Counted from the first letter of the stretch, positions 1 to 12,073 are shown. The stretch is DNA of 64,000 nt from Lasiosphaeris hirsuta (GCA_030549175.1 JAUKUA010000004.1:124001-188000), one strand, 5' to 3'. Notes: generated by a model from the letters alone, not told the origin. Made by a program: numbers and translations.

Positions 1-1244
1 GTTACATTAAAGTCTCCAGTTGGTGGGAAGACTTCTGCTCAAATTTCAGAAGAAACTGGTTTATCTATCCGACAGATTAATCGTATTTATGCTCGAGCTA
101 TTAAACGTGGATTTGAGCCAAACCACCGGCCGTTTATTTTAAAAGATGAGTGGCTAGAAGATGCTTCTCGTTCTGGCCGTCCATCAAAAAAAACTCCTGA
201 AAATACTGAGAAGATAATCGCTAAGGTGCGCCATAATAGATACGGCCGCGAGAAGACCGCTGCTGATCTTGCGGGCGAGCTTAGCCAGGAGGGAATCGAC
301 ATCTCAGCTACCACAGTCTTACGGATCCTAAAGAAAGCAGGTTTCAAGAAGACCAAGCCGACGAGGAAGCCTGGACTGACGAAGAAGATGAGAGAGCAGC
401 GCCTTAATTGGTGTTTAGCTCATCGGCATTGGACGCTTGAAGATTGGAAAAGAGTTATCTGGTCTGATGAAACTGCTGTCGTTCTTCTTCACCATCGTGG
501 GGATTACCGAATTTGGAGGACAAAAGACGAGCGATTTCTTAAAAGTTCTATTCGTGAACGTTGGAAAGGATATTCTGAGTTTATTGTTTTTCTTATGATA
601 AAAAAGGCCCCTGTCATTGTTAGCTTCCAGAAACAAAACAAGAAAAGGAGAAAGCTATGGAAGATATTTAGAAGATGAATGAAGAGTTGGAACCTATTTT
701 ACGTGGTCAGTGGGAGCTTTAAAATGGGATGAGAAGATTATCTTTGGCTTCTATTCTTGGTCGGAAACCCCAGTGGAGATGGAACCAAAAGAACGGCAAG
801 TTAGCACGAAGCTCAAAAGGTAGAATCGACTGGTATTGTTACCAGACGAAGGTCCTTCTTCCGAAACTCTTTCTTTTCGCTAAAGAGTGCGAAAAAGGTC
901 GCTCCGGCACAATCGTTCAAGAGGATAAGGCTCCAGTACATGCTCATTATATCCAAGAAAGAGTCTTTAATCTTCATCAGACTAAACGACTACTTTGGCC
1001 AGGTAACTCACCCGATCTTAATCCAATTGAGCCATGTTGGCCATGGATGAAAAGATATACAACTAAAAAAGGGGCACCGAAAAGCCGCCAGGAGACAATC
1101 AAAGCATGAGAACAGTGTTGGAAAAACTTGACACAGGAGCAGATTCAAGCGTGGATTGAGAGGATACCTTGGCATATTGAGCAAATTATTCAGTTAGGAG
1201 GTGGAAATGAATATAAAGAGGGTCGGAAGAAGGATGATATGTAA
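1..1244 (+). pseudogene. Tc1/mariner-like transposase, decayed, 5' end outside window
   Basis: Frame 1 is open from base 1 to 678. It encodes a helix-turn-helix N-terminus (EETGLSIRQINRIYARA), a basic linker and the first catalytic Asp in WSDET. The reading then moves to frame 3 (about 729-1244), which carries the second Asp in VQEDKAPVH and the last acidic residue in NSPDLNPIEPCW. Exactly 34 residues separate the second Asp from the Glu, the DD34E spacing of Tc1-like elements. The shift between about 600 and 730 and a TGA at 1107-1109 kill the copy. Residues after the TGA still read as transposase C-terminus to a TAA at 1242-1244. The start lies upstream of the window, and no terminal inverted repeat could be assigned with only one end visible. 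Confidence 0.85.
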
Positions 1245-1637
1245 ATAACGGGGTGGCGTTCTTAGCGCCTGGACAAAACTTTTGAAGTGGACTTCCGTAG
1301 AGCGATTCAAATTGGCGGGGCATTTGAATAGAGCGATAATAACCGAGTTTAACAGATGGCTACGACCTTGATGAGCCCTCAAAAACCGATGCGATTATAC
1401 CCGAGGACAACGGTTGGACGCCACCGACAGCAGGCTGGTTACTGCCTACTCGCAAAATAAGCAAAATACGCTAAATGAACAAGTTACCCTTTAAAGCTCT
1501 CACTAGTTTTTGTCCTAAATAAGGCACAACAATCCTGCGGTAAACCCGAGTACCACACCGCTTCCCAGCAACATAAACAAGCAACCAGACCCAACCATTC
1601 ACCTTGAGAACGCAGAACTCGACCTTCCAGCTCTCGC
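1245..1637. other. gap after transposase, no gene seen
   Basis: Probably holds the 3' end of the Tc1-like element and flanking DNA. No inverted repeat, tRNA or coding signal could be demonstrated. Confidence 0.4.
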
Positions 1638-1880
1638 TTGCCCACCATGCAGTACCATAACCGAGTTGATGGTGCCCAACTGGAAGAGCAAATCATCGAC
1701 CCTCACCCGCTATCCGAGCACATGCACACGACCATCCTCCTCCACGGCCGCGGCAGCACAGCCGCCGAGTTCGTCGCTGGCCTCGAAGCAACCACGGACT
1801 CGGAGGACCGCAACCTCGTCCAGCTGCTCCCAACCATCCGGTGGGTCTTCCCGCAAAGCGAGATGCAAGACATAGACTAG
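1638..1880 (+). pseudogene. N-terminal fragment of acyl-protein-thioesterase/carboxylesterase-like hydrolase
   Basis: An 80-residue ORF carries the opening beta-strand and oxyanion turn of the phospholipase/carboxylesterase family (TTILLHGRGSTAAEF) and the following conserved RWVFPQSE segment. The family is usually about 220-250 residues with a GxSxG nucleophile, Asp and His further on. None of these is present: the frame stops at TAG 1878-1880 and continues into unrelated low-complexity DNA. I read it as a 3'-truncated gene, consistent with transposon-driven rearrangement around it. A short expressed peptide cannot be excluded but would lack the catalytic triad. Confidence 0.6.
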
Positions 1881-2352
1881 GTATCACAACCCATGTCCAA
1901 GTCACTTTAGCTTTCGGAAAGTAAAGTATGAACGTCCACTAGACGGAGCGGGTGCCCTGGCGGGCGGAATTCAGTCCAAAACTCAAGTCACGTACCATTT
2001 GGTTGAGACAGTGAGTGGCTCCAGTTATTTAGGTAGTCGGTCTCTAAAAAAAAATCGAACATCGTACGAAAACGGTTAGTCCAAAATCAGGCTCGCTTCA
2101 CCCCTCGGCTCACCTTCGGCTCACCCCAGCTCACCCCTAACTCACCTTCCTACAAAACCGTCAACTTTACACGACTCTCCCGTGGGACAAGTTTGGGGCC
2201 TCTTCCCTACAGAGGCGAAAACAAGGCTGGATGATGGCGAGGTTCCCAGAAATGGGACCTTCCCAAACAAACCAAACAAATTCTCCACCCCAAAACGGGG
2301 GCCAAGAAATGGGCCCAATAGCCAGCGCATTCACTCTCCGTTTAAGGAGCTT
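1881..2352. other. intergenic, no gene seen
   Basis: Contains a short run of near-repeats of a 'ctcacc' unit around 2097-2150. No convincing coding or RNA signal. Includes the presumed 3' flank of the Fic gene. Confidence 0.4.
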
Positions 2353-3498
2353 CTAGGTTGTGGTAGCCATGTCGCCGCCCTCAGATTTGCGTGCTCGGAA
2401 AGTGTGCATTGCGTCAAGTTGTGTTGAGAGTATTTTAGCAACAAATTCACTCGGATCTCCGTCTTGAGCGTCCCTGATCATTCCTAAGTAGCCGTCTCGT
2501 ACCACTCCTCGCAGAGAGACAGGAATATATCCCTGTCGGATGAGAGCGTCTTGAAACACTAGCCTAGAAACTCTGCCATTACCAGCTAGGAACGGATGAA
2601 CAAACAGAAAGTATGCGGTGGCTTGGCATGCGAGAATGAGCGGATGTAGATGTTTCTTGGTGTTTCGCCACTCAAAGAAGCGTTTCATCAACGCCGGAAC
2701 CTCGACATGATACGGAAAAATTCTGAGAGGATTGCTCTTGGCCGCAATGGGTGTCTGTCGATAATCACCCAGCTTGACTCGTTTGCCCCAACCCGCTGAG
2801 TAAACCGCCTTGGAATCGGTGTCCTTGACGATCAGAGATGAGAGATATTTCACTTCGCTCTCATCGAGTCCTGGCGTGCTGAGAGATTGCATAGCCTTCT
2901 TAGCAACCCAGTGGCATGCAACAATATGGTTCCGTAACTCCGCATGCTGACTAGGGTCGGCATTAGGCAGCATGAACTGAAGATTTGGCAATGCCGCCTT
3001 GCTCAGTTCACGGGCAGACATCGAGCCGAGATCACTCTGTCCCAAAAAAGTAGAGACGAGGTAGTCGTTGATGATCATACTGTCGCCGAGATGGAGCATG
3101 TTGTCTTCAATCCAAACAGACTGGTGGGCATATTCGGCGACCAGGCTTTCGATAATTGAGCGCTCTGGCAATCCCATAGAATGCTTCAGGTCATCAATCT
3201 CTTTTAGGATTGGCTCGAATATCTTGCAGCAAGTTAGCATGGAAACATGGACAGAAAATGGAGTGACATATACCTTCTGCATGCTGTCGTACTGGTACCG
3301 TTTGCTGTCTCCAGGCTGAAAGTAGTCCTCCCAAACCCTTCCGGACGCAGCGAGCTGTTCATATTCGGGGCTGCCTTTCTCGAGGCCCGCAAATGGCGCG
3401 TAAACGTGCTGCAGCAGTGCGACGCGCTGCACAGCCAAAGTACCTAGGCTGCGCGTGAGGCAGTGAGCGAGGCGAGGTGCCTTGCCTATTGATAGCAT
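2353..3498 (-). CDS. Fic-domain protein (AMPylase-like) with altered metal-site residue
   Basis: Two exons are inferred: 3498-3274 and 3222-2353 (364 residues). The ORF runs straight through the 51-nt intron 3223-3273, but that segment has a GTATATGT donor, a GCTAAC branch site and a CAAG end. The Fic core motif reads HPFLAGNGRVSR: the catalytic His and the anion-binding GNGR are present, but the acidic residue that normally binds Mg2+ (HxFx[D/E]GNGR) is Ala. Upstream, HQSVWIEDN resembles the [S/T]xxxE[G/N] inhibitory helix of class II Fic proteins. The N-terminus (MLSIGKAPRLAHCLTRSLG) is basic and amphipathic, possibly a mitochondrial presequence. An upstream in-frame ATG at 3567 would add 23 residues. 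Fic enzymes usually transfer AMP to hydroxyl side chains; with Ala at the metal site, activity is uncertain. Confidence 0.85.
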   Translation of the reverse strand: MLSIGKAPRLAHCLTRSLGTLAVQRVALLQHVYAPFAGLEKGSPEYEQLAASGRVWEDYFQPGDSKRYQYDSMQKVYVTPFSVHVSMLTCCKIFEPILKEIDDLKHSMGLPERSIIESLVAEYAHQSVWIEDNMLHLGDSMIINDYLVSTFLGQSDLGSMSARELSKAALPNLQFMLPNADPSQHAELRNHIVACHWVAKKAMQSLSTPGLDESEVKYLSSLIVKDTDSKAVYSAGWGKRVKLGDYRQTPIAAKSNPLRIFPYHVEVPALMKRFFEWRNTKKHLHPLILACQATAYFLFVHPFLAGNGRVSRLVFQDALIRQGYIPVSLRGVVRDGYLGMIRDAQDGDPSEFVAKILSTQLDAMHTFRARKSEGGDMATTT

Positions 3499-4021
3499 CG
3501 TAGTATGTGAGAACAAAGGAAAACCGGAAGAGTTGAGGTGCAAGTTGTGTGTTGGGGATAAAGGCAAAGCTTGGCGGGGAAGAAAACACTTTGTGCTGTA
3601 ATTAATGTGGGGCTGCCTCAGGTAGAAACTTACGTGGAGGACAAAATTAGTTTTTTTTTTTGGCGTTTACTATTTGTACACTAGTCCTTTTGACTGTATG
3701 CGCACTATCCGCGCACTTGCCACCCAGGGTTAAGGTTATATATGAGAAATTCACATCCCCAGTTGCCTCAGTTTCCTCAACACTGTGTTACTTAGGGCCG
3801 TTACCATGGCTCTGTAGGTTACACCCGTAACACAGGTTTTTCGCTGCCAGTAAGCCGCTAGCCAACTGCCTCCTCTCCATCTTCCTCGCTCACACAGTAT
3901 CACGTAGTACCATGCCCCCGAAAAAGCGTGGAGGCCGCCGAAATTACTTCTCAGGAATACCACTACACCGATCACAACGGAATCGGTATCACCATACCTT
4001 GTGCTATAACCTGCTATGTCA
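3499..4021. other. intergenic region upstream of Fic gene, no gene seen
   Basis: Includes the putative Fic promoter and a T10-11 run at about 3650-3660. Short ORFs here show no family signal. Confidence 0.4.
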
Positions 4022-5024
4022 CTACGGCTGTCTATCAAATGTCATGGCCTCGTCCACCGTCTGCTGAATCGCACCTAGGGCGTTTCCCGAAGGCTTCACC
4101 TGGACGAGCTCGACGGGATGCTCTACCTTTTCCTCCAAGGCAAGTGGTTTTCCATACCCCAGACATCCCAGGGTGTCCCCGATACGTGCCATGGAGAACT
4201 GCTGCGTCTGCCCGCCGCTGTACGGAGGAGGTAGGATGCCCCATCGATCGTGGACGATCTGCCGCCGGTGGCAGCTGCCGCCGTAGGCCTGGAACATGTC
4301 GTAGATGGCATAGATGCCGGTGGTTCATCCAGACGGCCCTAGCCGAACAACCAGATAAAAGTTAGTATCTAGCCAGTTGACGCCGTCGTCGTCGTCGTCG
4401 TCGTCGCCGCCCATGTTAGCCGCCACCCCCTCGGCAATGTCCGAGGACCAATTGTCCTCCTGGTTGTGCCACGTATACTGTAGTATCCCCAGCTGGAAGA
4501 AGATGAAGCCGGGGGTGGTCGTCGTCGCTCTCGGCAGACCGCGTTGACTGCTCTGAGAGGTTGGCATTGCAGCGACTGACGGGGAGGGCGGGTTCCCGCG
4601 GCTGGATGGTCATATTAACCCCGAGTATGCTACCGTCGATGAGCTCTTCGGTGCCGTCCAGCGTCATATAGCCGCAGTTCTGATCGTGCGACATGAGGTG
4701 GTACGGGCGGACGACGAGGCGATATAGATTATCACTGTCAGAGCCGATAGGCACCACCAGCGCGTGGTTCTCCATCGTGGACCTGGTGAGCTTGATGCGA
4801 GAGGTCTCGTCGATAAGGCTGGCCGAGTCGACCTGGGCGACAAAGTTGGCGCATGAGATGGGCGGCGCGCGGAGGGCTTGACAACGGGCTTCTAGCCACA
4901 CACCATACGCCGCTCGGTCTTCAGCATTGGGAAGTACTTGGAAGATGCGGCGAGAGTCGGAGAGGCCGACGCGGAGGAGGTCTTCGAAGTCTTTATTAGT
5001 AGGCATCGCGGGGGATTGGTCCAA
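4022..5024 (-). pseudogene. broken conserved-looking hypothetical gene
   Basis: Two adjacent minus-strand frames read as one protein of about 330 residues. The first (5024 to about 4520) begins MDQSPAMPTNKDFEDLLRVG. At a C5 run near 4507-4515 (plus-strand G run) good coding sense moves to the next frame (PGFIFFQLGILQYTWHN). The second frame is open to 4022 except for a single TGA at 4325-4327, after which sense resumes immediately (TTGIYAIYDMFQAYGG). It holds an Asp repeat coded by (GAC)n at 4383-4407. I do not recognise the family. One missing C plus one nonsense codon explains everything, so this is either a recent pseudogene or includes a sequencing error at the homopolymer. Confidence 0.6.
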
Positions 5025-7770
5025 GGCTGTAGGATAGAGTATTTGCAGCGTTGTGTCGATGGTAGGAGGTTAAGGGGGTAGTTGAGCAAGGATTGATGTT
5101 GATGTCAGGGTTGATGCAGGGTTGGTGGAAGATTTCGATGATGAAAGGGGCAGGTGGAAGCAGGGCAGGTTCGATGGGCAAATGCAACTTATGCCATGCG
5201 CTGCCGACCCACTAAAAACAAAAGCTTTGACTGTGCAGAACTTAAGCCGTCTACCAAAGACCAGGACAAATATATGGCGTTGTTCGACTAGAAGTTGAGA
5301 AACGACCATTGCAATGCCTGTACGGAAGCGGAGGCCCGACTTCAGTCATTTGAGCTGAATGTGGCCACCAAACGGCCGTTGAATTAGTAGGGGTGTATTG
5401 ACATATTTAGGCGGGATGGTAGTTACCATACGGTCAATTAGCTACGAGGTAATATAACCTAGATATCAAGACAATGGACATGTAATACAAGACGGACGCC
5501 CATCATCTATTTCCATTGCCGTGCTGTGTGCTGCGCAGCCCTCGTGTATAGGCCCCTTTTACTTGACGTAACCGCATGGTCTACATCAACACCTAGACTC
5601 CACACTTTTATATAGGCCACCTGTTCTCCCCCTATCCTAGACGACTGCCCTAGGACGGCTCTAGCTTCTCCTAGATCTTACCTAGCGAGGGTGATCTTCA
5701 AGGAGGGGGATGTCACCCAACCGGGCTGCCAAAACGGGTGCCGGTTAGATTGGTATCTCAACAGCTTCCTCCGTCTCAAGAGCTTCGGTGCCCCCAGCTA
5801 TGACTGCAACAAACATCTCAGAATCATTCGGGACCAGGACGCGGTCTGGTTGGCCAGAGGCCCCTGTACCACCTGTGGCACTAAGCGAGGTATAACAGTT
5901 TTGGATAGGAAGAAGTAACCAGTGCCCATGTTCTTCCATAGTATTAGCGATTGATCCGAACCACTTATGAAGGTACCTCCGTCCTCTCCAGCGGCTCCAA
6001 TGATCTTTGTTAAGGGAGACTTTAGGCCTAGTTGGTCACCTCCCTTACGTCTATGCTCACCCTACTTTCCTAGGTTTAAAATAATAGTAGGTACCTTAGC
6101 GTACTAGCTCCAGGTTAATGTTAGGGGTAAAGGCTAGGTAAAGATAGTACTTACCAACTATCATATCACTAGGCCTTATCTTAATAGATATACTTTATTC
6201 TTTAGACAAGTCGAACTTACTCCAGCTCCTGATATACCTAAGGGGATACCCGGTAGGGTGACTATTCGCTCAGCAACTAGTAGGCCTATTCTAAACTCTG
6301 ACTTACGGAATGCTGACCGCTTTGGGCTAAGCGTTGACGGCTTATATCGTGACACCCTACGAGTAGAGTCAGAATTGGTGACAATATATTCGTTGGCTGA
6401 CAAATCAATATTGAATTTTCGCCAAATATTTACTAACACATCAACGAATATTCGTCGATATTGGAAGACCCACTAACAAATCTACTTAGTCACCCAGATC
6501 TATCTCCCCCCAGCTACTATTTACAAGCCCTGATCTCATCCAATGCTTTAAACACTTAAGAAACTCAATAGTATCTTCACCTAGTTACATCCTTTCTTAA
6601 GATATTGTTCGACGAGCTTTAGAAAAGACTCACTCCGGCTTAGTACTCATTACAAGAATTGATAAGACATCAATCATTAATTAAGACAATCTTAGCTAAC
6701 GTTGCCGTTATTGTCCGTTAAGCTACTAGGAAAATGATGATATTTCAATCGAAATTAATACCTCTAAGATATACTCTTCGAACTTATCCTTTACTTGTTA
6801 CCGTAGAAGAACATTAAGATTACCCATGAATTATAAAGGGAACTGCCGTTATAATAAGACGTTAACCATGACACTAACGACTCAGTGACCGACGTACGTA
6901 CTAAGGATATGAGGAAACCTCCACAACGATAGTTACTATACCACTCAAGCTATAGGAGTAAGTACGAATACCGGCCATAATATAACGGGAGATAGTTAGT
7001 AACACTTAGTTTAAAACCCCTGATTTATAAGGGATGAGAGACGGTAACTAAAGTGATTCGGGGCCGACGGACGGCTAGGATGAACCCCTAGGTATCTTAG
7101 TACCCTTATATATTATATATAGCCTTTTAGATAAAAGAGACGAGTACGTTATAACGGATCCTCGAGAGGAAGAAGCTTCCCAGCCCCTTTTGGAACAGAC
7201 CTAGAAAGACTATCAGTTAAACTTTAGTAAGCTGAGGGGTAATATAACCTTATGAGCTCTTCTGTTTCTCCTAACTTGTAACTATAAAGTATCGTATTTA
7301 TCACTGTCATATCATTCCTGTTACGTAGTAAAATATAAATTGCTTTGATAAGTTAGTCCATTATACATAGTCTCTACGCTTAATTGAGCACAGGGGGTAC
7401 ACTGCCATATAATGGTAGTATGTCCTCCAGACTGATTACTAACGGGCCATCCTTTACAGCTTAAAACGAGAAACCGCTGTTCTGACGGCCGAATCTAGCT
7501 GACGCATCGCCATTTTTAGCGTCCTCGACAGTGAGGTTACAGGTTGTCACAAATTGTTACCCCACCCCAGTTGGGCTCAGCGGGTTCCAAAATATCTATA
7601 CTCCTCCGAAGCTAACCTTAGCTTTAAACTTTCTTCCCACAAACAGCTTTCCCCCCCCCAAAAAAAGCATCAATTCCGACAACTCTTCAACTCACAAACC
7701 CTCTTAACAAAGCCAACAAATTCTTCATCATATCGCAACCACCAGTCCCACCAAGAGGAAATCGTCGATT
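5025..7770. other. AT-rich decayed DNA, probable relic transposons
   Basis: AT-rich with dense stop codons in all frames. Short ORFs (for example 5691-5918 and 6258-6476) have no recognisable domain. The composition suggests RIP-mutated repeats. Nothing functional could be supported. Confidence 0.5.
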
Positions 7771-7782
7771 AATTACCTATCT

Positions 7783-8212
7783 TTGTCAAACCCGGGCTCT
7801 CGTACCACCACTGGCCCCAAGGTTACGATCCCGACCCGATCGATTAGTAAGAGGAAGGCCCATCAAATACCACTTGACATATTGGTACAGCACAACAGGC
7901 TTATTAAGGAGATCAATACCGCTCGTAAGAAGTTTATACTATCATCGTCATTCGATTCTAACTTTTGGTTAATCAAGGCGAATCTCCTGGTCATGGACTC
8001 GGAGTAGATAGGGTTATATTCCTTAATACAGTTCCAGAAATACCAAGAAGAAGAGGGAACCATTTCGAGGGAGCGATGGGAGGGGGTCGACCAGAAGGTC
8101 GGAGAGTACATTATAGAGAAAGTTACATTGGCGATACAATCGAAAATTATCATAAGCTAAGCTGAGAAGCTAAAGGATGGGAGGTCTCGTTTCTAAGAAA
8201 TCTATACCATAT
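7783..8212 (+). pseudogene. decayed ORF of unknown (probably transposon) protein
   Basis: One frame keeps protein-like sense across several stops. It opens MSNPGSRTTTGPKVTIPTRS, passes HNRLIKEINTARKKF and NFWLIKANLLVMDSE, hits TAG at about 8005, then continues QFQKYQEEEGTISRERWEG to TAA at about 8160 and a little beyond. Continuity across stops shows a once-coding sequence. I cannot name it; a retroelement ORF is the likeliest source given the surrounding graveyard. Confidence 0.4.
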
Positions 8213-9765
8213 TTGTTAAACTGTTTAACTTATCGAGGCTTGGGTTCGGACTGGAATAAACATTATCCAAGGGCCGGTGAGAGATCAGTAATCAATTAAT
8301 GATAAGAACCTTGATAAAGTAGGCCTATTACCCTGGTAGTAATACTTTGATCTGGGAGCTAGTACTTAGCCAGTGGATAAACAGTGAATTTATAACTACT
8401 ACCTATCTCTTCCCGTGGTAGTTAGCTGATATGATAGATTTAATCTTTGGGCCTAGGTCGCGAGATGAGCTCTTCTCCGCTACCAACGGTATCTTTCTCT
8501 ATCTAAAAATTAAAAAGATGTTTGACCGTGGCTTTTTAGCTATTGTTCTAGATATTAAGGTTGACTCGAAAGACCCGTTAGTACTATAGGAGGATAAGAA
8601 AGAATGATACAAGGCTTTAAAGAAGTAGGAGATATCGTAGCTACATAAGTATTGTATCACAGTCCTTGATCCAATACCAGTTTGTATAAAGGAGCAAGTA
8701 CTTGGCGAACTACTATATAAGCTCGGTTTTAAGACCTTAGCAGTCATTAACAGGTATCGTCTGGTGTTCTGGAACGACACTCACCCAAGAGCAAGATATA
8801 TGTGGTAGGCATTTCTTAGCGCTATCACATAATTGTCATAGAAGAGCTTGGTCAAAATCCCGAATTCGTTGATCCAGAAAGAGGTCCTTGAAAGTACAAG
8901 ATTTTGGGGCACCATAGGAAGTACGTGAAGAAGAATATATTCCTTGGCTTTGTCCAAGAGATTGGACACGACGTCAGTAGTATCGCCGAGTTAATTATGG
9001 AACATGCGATTGATGAGGACACTCTTGTTGAAATAGAAGCAGACTAGACACGGCTGGCAGTCATGGCAGACAATGTCGTCCGCCGGGCGTAATAGCACGA
9101 TGGTGTCGGCTATGGCTCTAAATTGGAAGAGGAGGAGGATGATGAGGAAAATGATTAGGTATGAGAGGATGAGGAATTACATTTGTAAGGAGTGGTGCCA
9201 TTGTATGTCATAGGGAGTCAGAGATCGAGAGCAGAGCCAATTCTCACTTCGAATTTTAAGCAGAGGACGTCGACTGACGTTGGGATCGGGTTCTGTTTTG
9301 AACGTGATGGAGCGGGGAGCGTGCAGCCAACCAAGGCAAAAAAAAAACCAAAAACCAAAAAAAAAAAAACGCCGCGATAAAATGGAGACAGCGCTAAACC
9401 TGGCACACTCGACAGCGAATTCTCGATTACTAACAAATGGCCTCTTCTTTCCCATCAATCCGGGATAGAAGTTGCCTCCCACGCGCGCCACACCAACCAA
9501 TTCAACCTCGATTACACCAAAACGGCTTGCCACGGCGCTAGCCAATGCTAGCATAGCAACCTCGAAGAACATGGCTCAGCAAAACATGAAGTGTCACCGA
9601 GGCGTTCAGATTATCACTTGGTCTATTTATTCCCCCTGCTCCGGAATGGCAGTAGGTTTCAACAAGAGAGAGTACGTACTGGGCCTCCATTTAAAATAGG
9701 TAAGGCCGGATGGCTCTTAAAGAGTCACCAACCATTCTAACCTCGTCTCGTCCGCGACGTCGTGC
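8213..9765. other. AT-rich decayed DNA downstream of dynamin gene
   Basis: Many stops in every frame, with A-rich simple sequence at about 9341-9370. The last ~100 bp are the 3' flank of the dynamin-like gene. No gene supported. Confidence 0.45.
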
Positions 9766-12073
9766 TCAGCGAAGCACATTCATAGCCTCCTTCAAGTCCA
9801 GCATCCTCTTCGAAAGAGCCTCCCGTCTCTCAGTCACTCCAAGAGGCTCGCCTGCCACCATTTCGAGCTTTTTCCTGTCAAGCTGGATGACCCACTGCTC
9901 CGAAAACAGCCCAAGCGGGCTTGTCGGCCCAGACAGGAGGACATGGTCGACGGCCTGGTGCCAGACATTGTCAACAAAGCGCTTTCGAGCAACGTTGTAG
10001 TAGGCTTCCAGGATGTCGTGGATGTCCTCCTTTTCATAGGCTTCGTTGCTCCTGTTGGTGATGGCTGTTTCGATGTCTTTGTATTCCACCACGAGCTTGG
10101 GTGCCTCGTGGCTGCTCCCACCCTTGGTCCACTCATTCCGAGCCTTGGGTGCCAGAGCTGCTGCGACACGGTGGCCCCGGGACGTCTGGAGATTCCGGTT
10201 AAACATCTCGCTCAGCGTGTAGGGCCGCTTCACCCGCTCCACGGCCACAAGCATCCGGGCGTGGTTCATGCCTTCATTGTACCTTTCGAGTAGCTCATCC
10301 ATGATGGATGGCTTAAGTCTCTCGCGTGTCCGGGCATCGGGACACGCGAGTTCCAAGGCCTTGTGGAAGAATTGGTGCACGGCCAAGATCACGTTGCTGA
10401 TGTACTGCTCCGTCATGGCGCGCCACTTCTGGGACTGCTCGCGAAAGGCGCTGGCAAGCATGGCCGGACCAAACGTCCCCAGCTCTACGCCTCGAGAACC
10501 AAGACGCATCTGCCCGATCCATTCCATGATGTCGTCTGTCGGCTGGTCATTCTTGCGGTCCGTGACGATAAGGCCCTCCAGTTCAGGGTACTCGGCCAAG
10601 ACGCTGCTCATCATCATCACATAGTCGCCCTCGTCATCCGTTGTCTCGCTTTTCGGAGTGGCAGGCGTGCTTGCTCTGGCCCCGACGACGGCCCAGTCAT
10701 GAGGCTTGGCAGCCTTGGCAGGCTTGAACCTATGACTATGCGAAATGCTGTCAAAATCGCGGCTGAAGTCTGCAGTGAGATTGACAATCGTCGTGATGAG
10801 ACGCAGCTCGTTGCTCTCCCCAAAGGCCTCGTCGTACGAGTAGTTGGCAGCGAGAGCGTCCCGGACAAATTCCTGAAACTTGCTAGCCGCCCTCATCAGA
10901 TACGCCTGCTGCTGGCGCTCCGTGTGTCTCGAAGCGCCCAGTGCGAAAAGATCCCTCTCAGCAGCCTTGTACAGGTTCCGCGTCTCGCTGAGGAGTTTGG
11001 GGAACGCCCGGTCGGTGATCTGTCCTAGCAGCTCCTGCAACCTCGCCCGCAAAGCGACGACGCCGACACGCTCCCGCGGAAGAGTGCTCCACGGATCGTC
11101 CATAAACATCCTCTCTCGCTCCGAGAAGTCAACGTCGGTGGCGCCGTTGTCATCGCCACCTCTGTTTCTGACAATGTAGTAGCCAAGCGTGAGGGGCATT
11201 CTTTTTCCCAAGACCAGGTTGCACACAGACAACTTCTGGCTCCGCTCCTGCAGGGAATCCGGCTTTGTAAGAACGCCCAGCGTCCGATCTCCGGTCTTGT
11301 CGTACTCTTTGGCCAACTCGAGAATTTCCTGGGTGGCCGCGTCGACGTTAGAAGGAAGGACAGCGAGGACAATGGTGCGGTCGTCCTTGATGTATCTCTT
11401 GACCATGTTCTTGACCAAGTCACGGTCTTTAGCGGTAATGTCCTCGGCTGTCGCGCGGAAGATGCCAGGCACGTCGATGACGGTCAGGTAGTCCTCGTTA
11501 GGGCCGCATTTCTCAATTTTGAGAACGTCTTCGGAAAAGGTGTGAGGGCCTGCTGGATTGGTCTTGGTTCGGATGCCCATGGCTGCGTTGACCTAGCATT
11601 TTTGGTTGTGTTATTAGAGAGGGGTAGTTAAACTAGAAAGAAATATATATATATAAAAAAGACTAACAAAAAACGCAAACAGGTTGAAGAAATAGTGATA
11701 AATAAAATCGTACCTCATTCAAAATTGTGGGAAACTCGCTAAAGAGATGATTATCCGTCGGGACCTGTCGGTGGTACGACTTGAGGAGTTTGCAGTGCTC
11801 TGGAGAGGCATGGGGTCCAGGAATGATGCTGACATCAATTCGCTGGAATTCATCACGTCGGTGCGTGATCTGCGTCGCATATCTGGTGCAGAGCTCCTGT
11901 CCATGTGGAAAAGGGATACCGGTGATGCTCTCTAGGAGAGACGACTTGCCCGAGCTCTGGTCTCCAACAGCGACGAGCTGAGGAAGCGGCAGGTATTGGC
12001 CAATGTTTTTCTCGCGAAGGATATCAATCTTTCGGAGACGGCTAGGGCTAGTAAGAGCAGCTGAGGGCTCCAT
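9766..12073 (-). CDS. dynamin-like large GTPase (Mx/dynamin superfamily)
   Basis: Two exons: 12073-11714 and 11592-9766 (728 residues); the 121-nt intron 11593-11713 has a GTACGA donor and CTAG acceptor. The GTPase domain shows G1 GDQSSGKSS (about residues 37-45), G3 DVPGIF and G4 TKPD, followed by the helical middle/stalk region and a C-terminal GED-like segment (KEDIHDILEAYYNVARKRFV). No PH or proline-rich domain is seen, so it resembles fungal Mx-like dynamins rather than endocytic dynamin. Such proteins self-assemble on membranes or nucleoprotein and use GTP hydrolysis. MEPSAALTSPSRLRK is preferred as the start because it sits close to the G domain; an upstream ATG at 12196 would add 41 residues. 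Confidence 0.92.

Noticed and set aside
10363..11028. 221-codon plus-strand ORF
   Set aside because: Antisense shadow of the dynamin-like gene.
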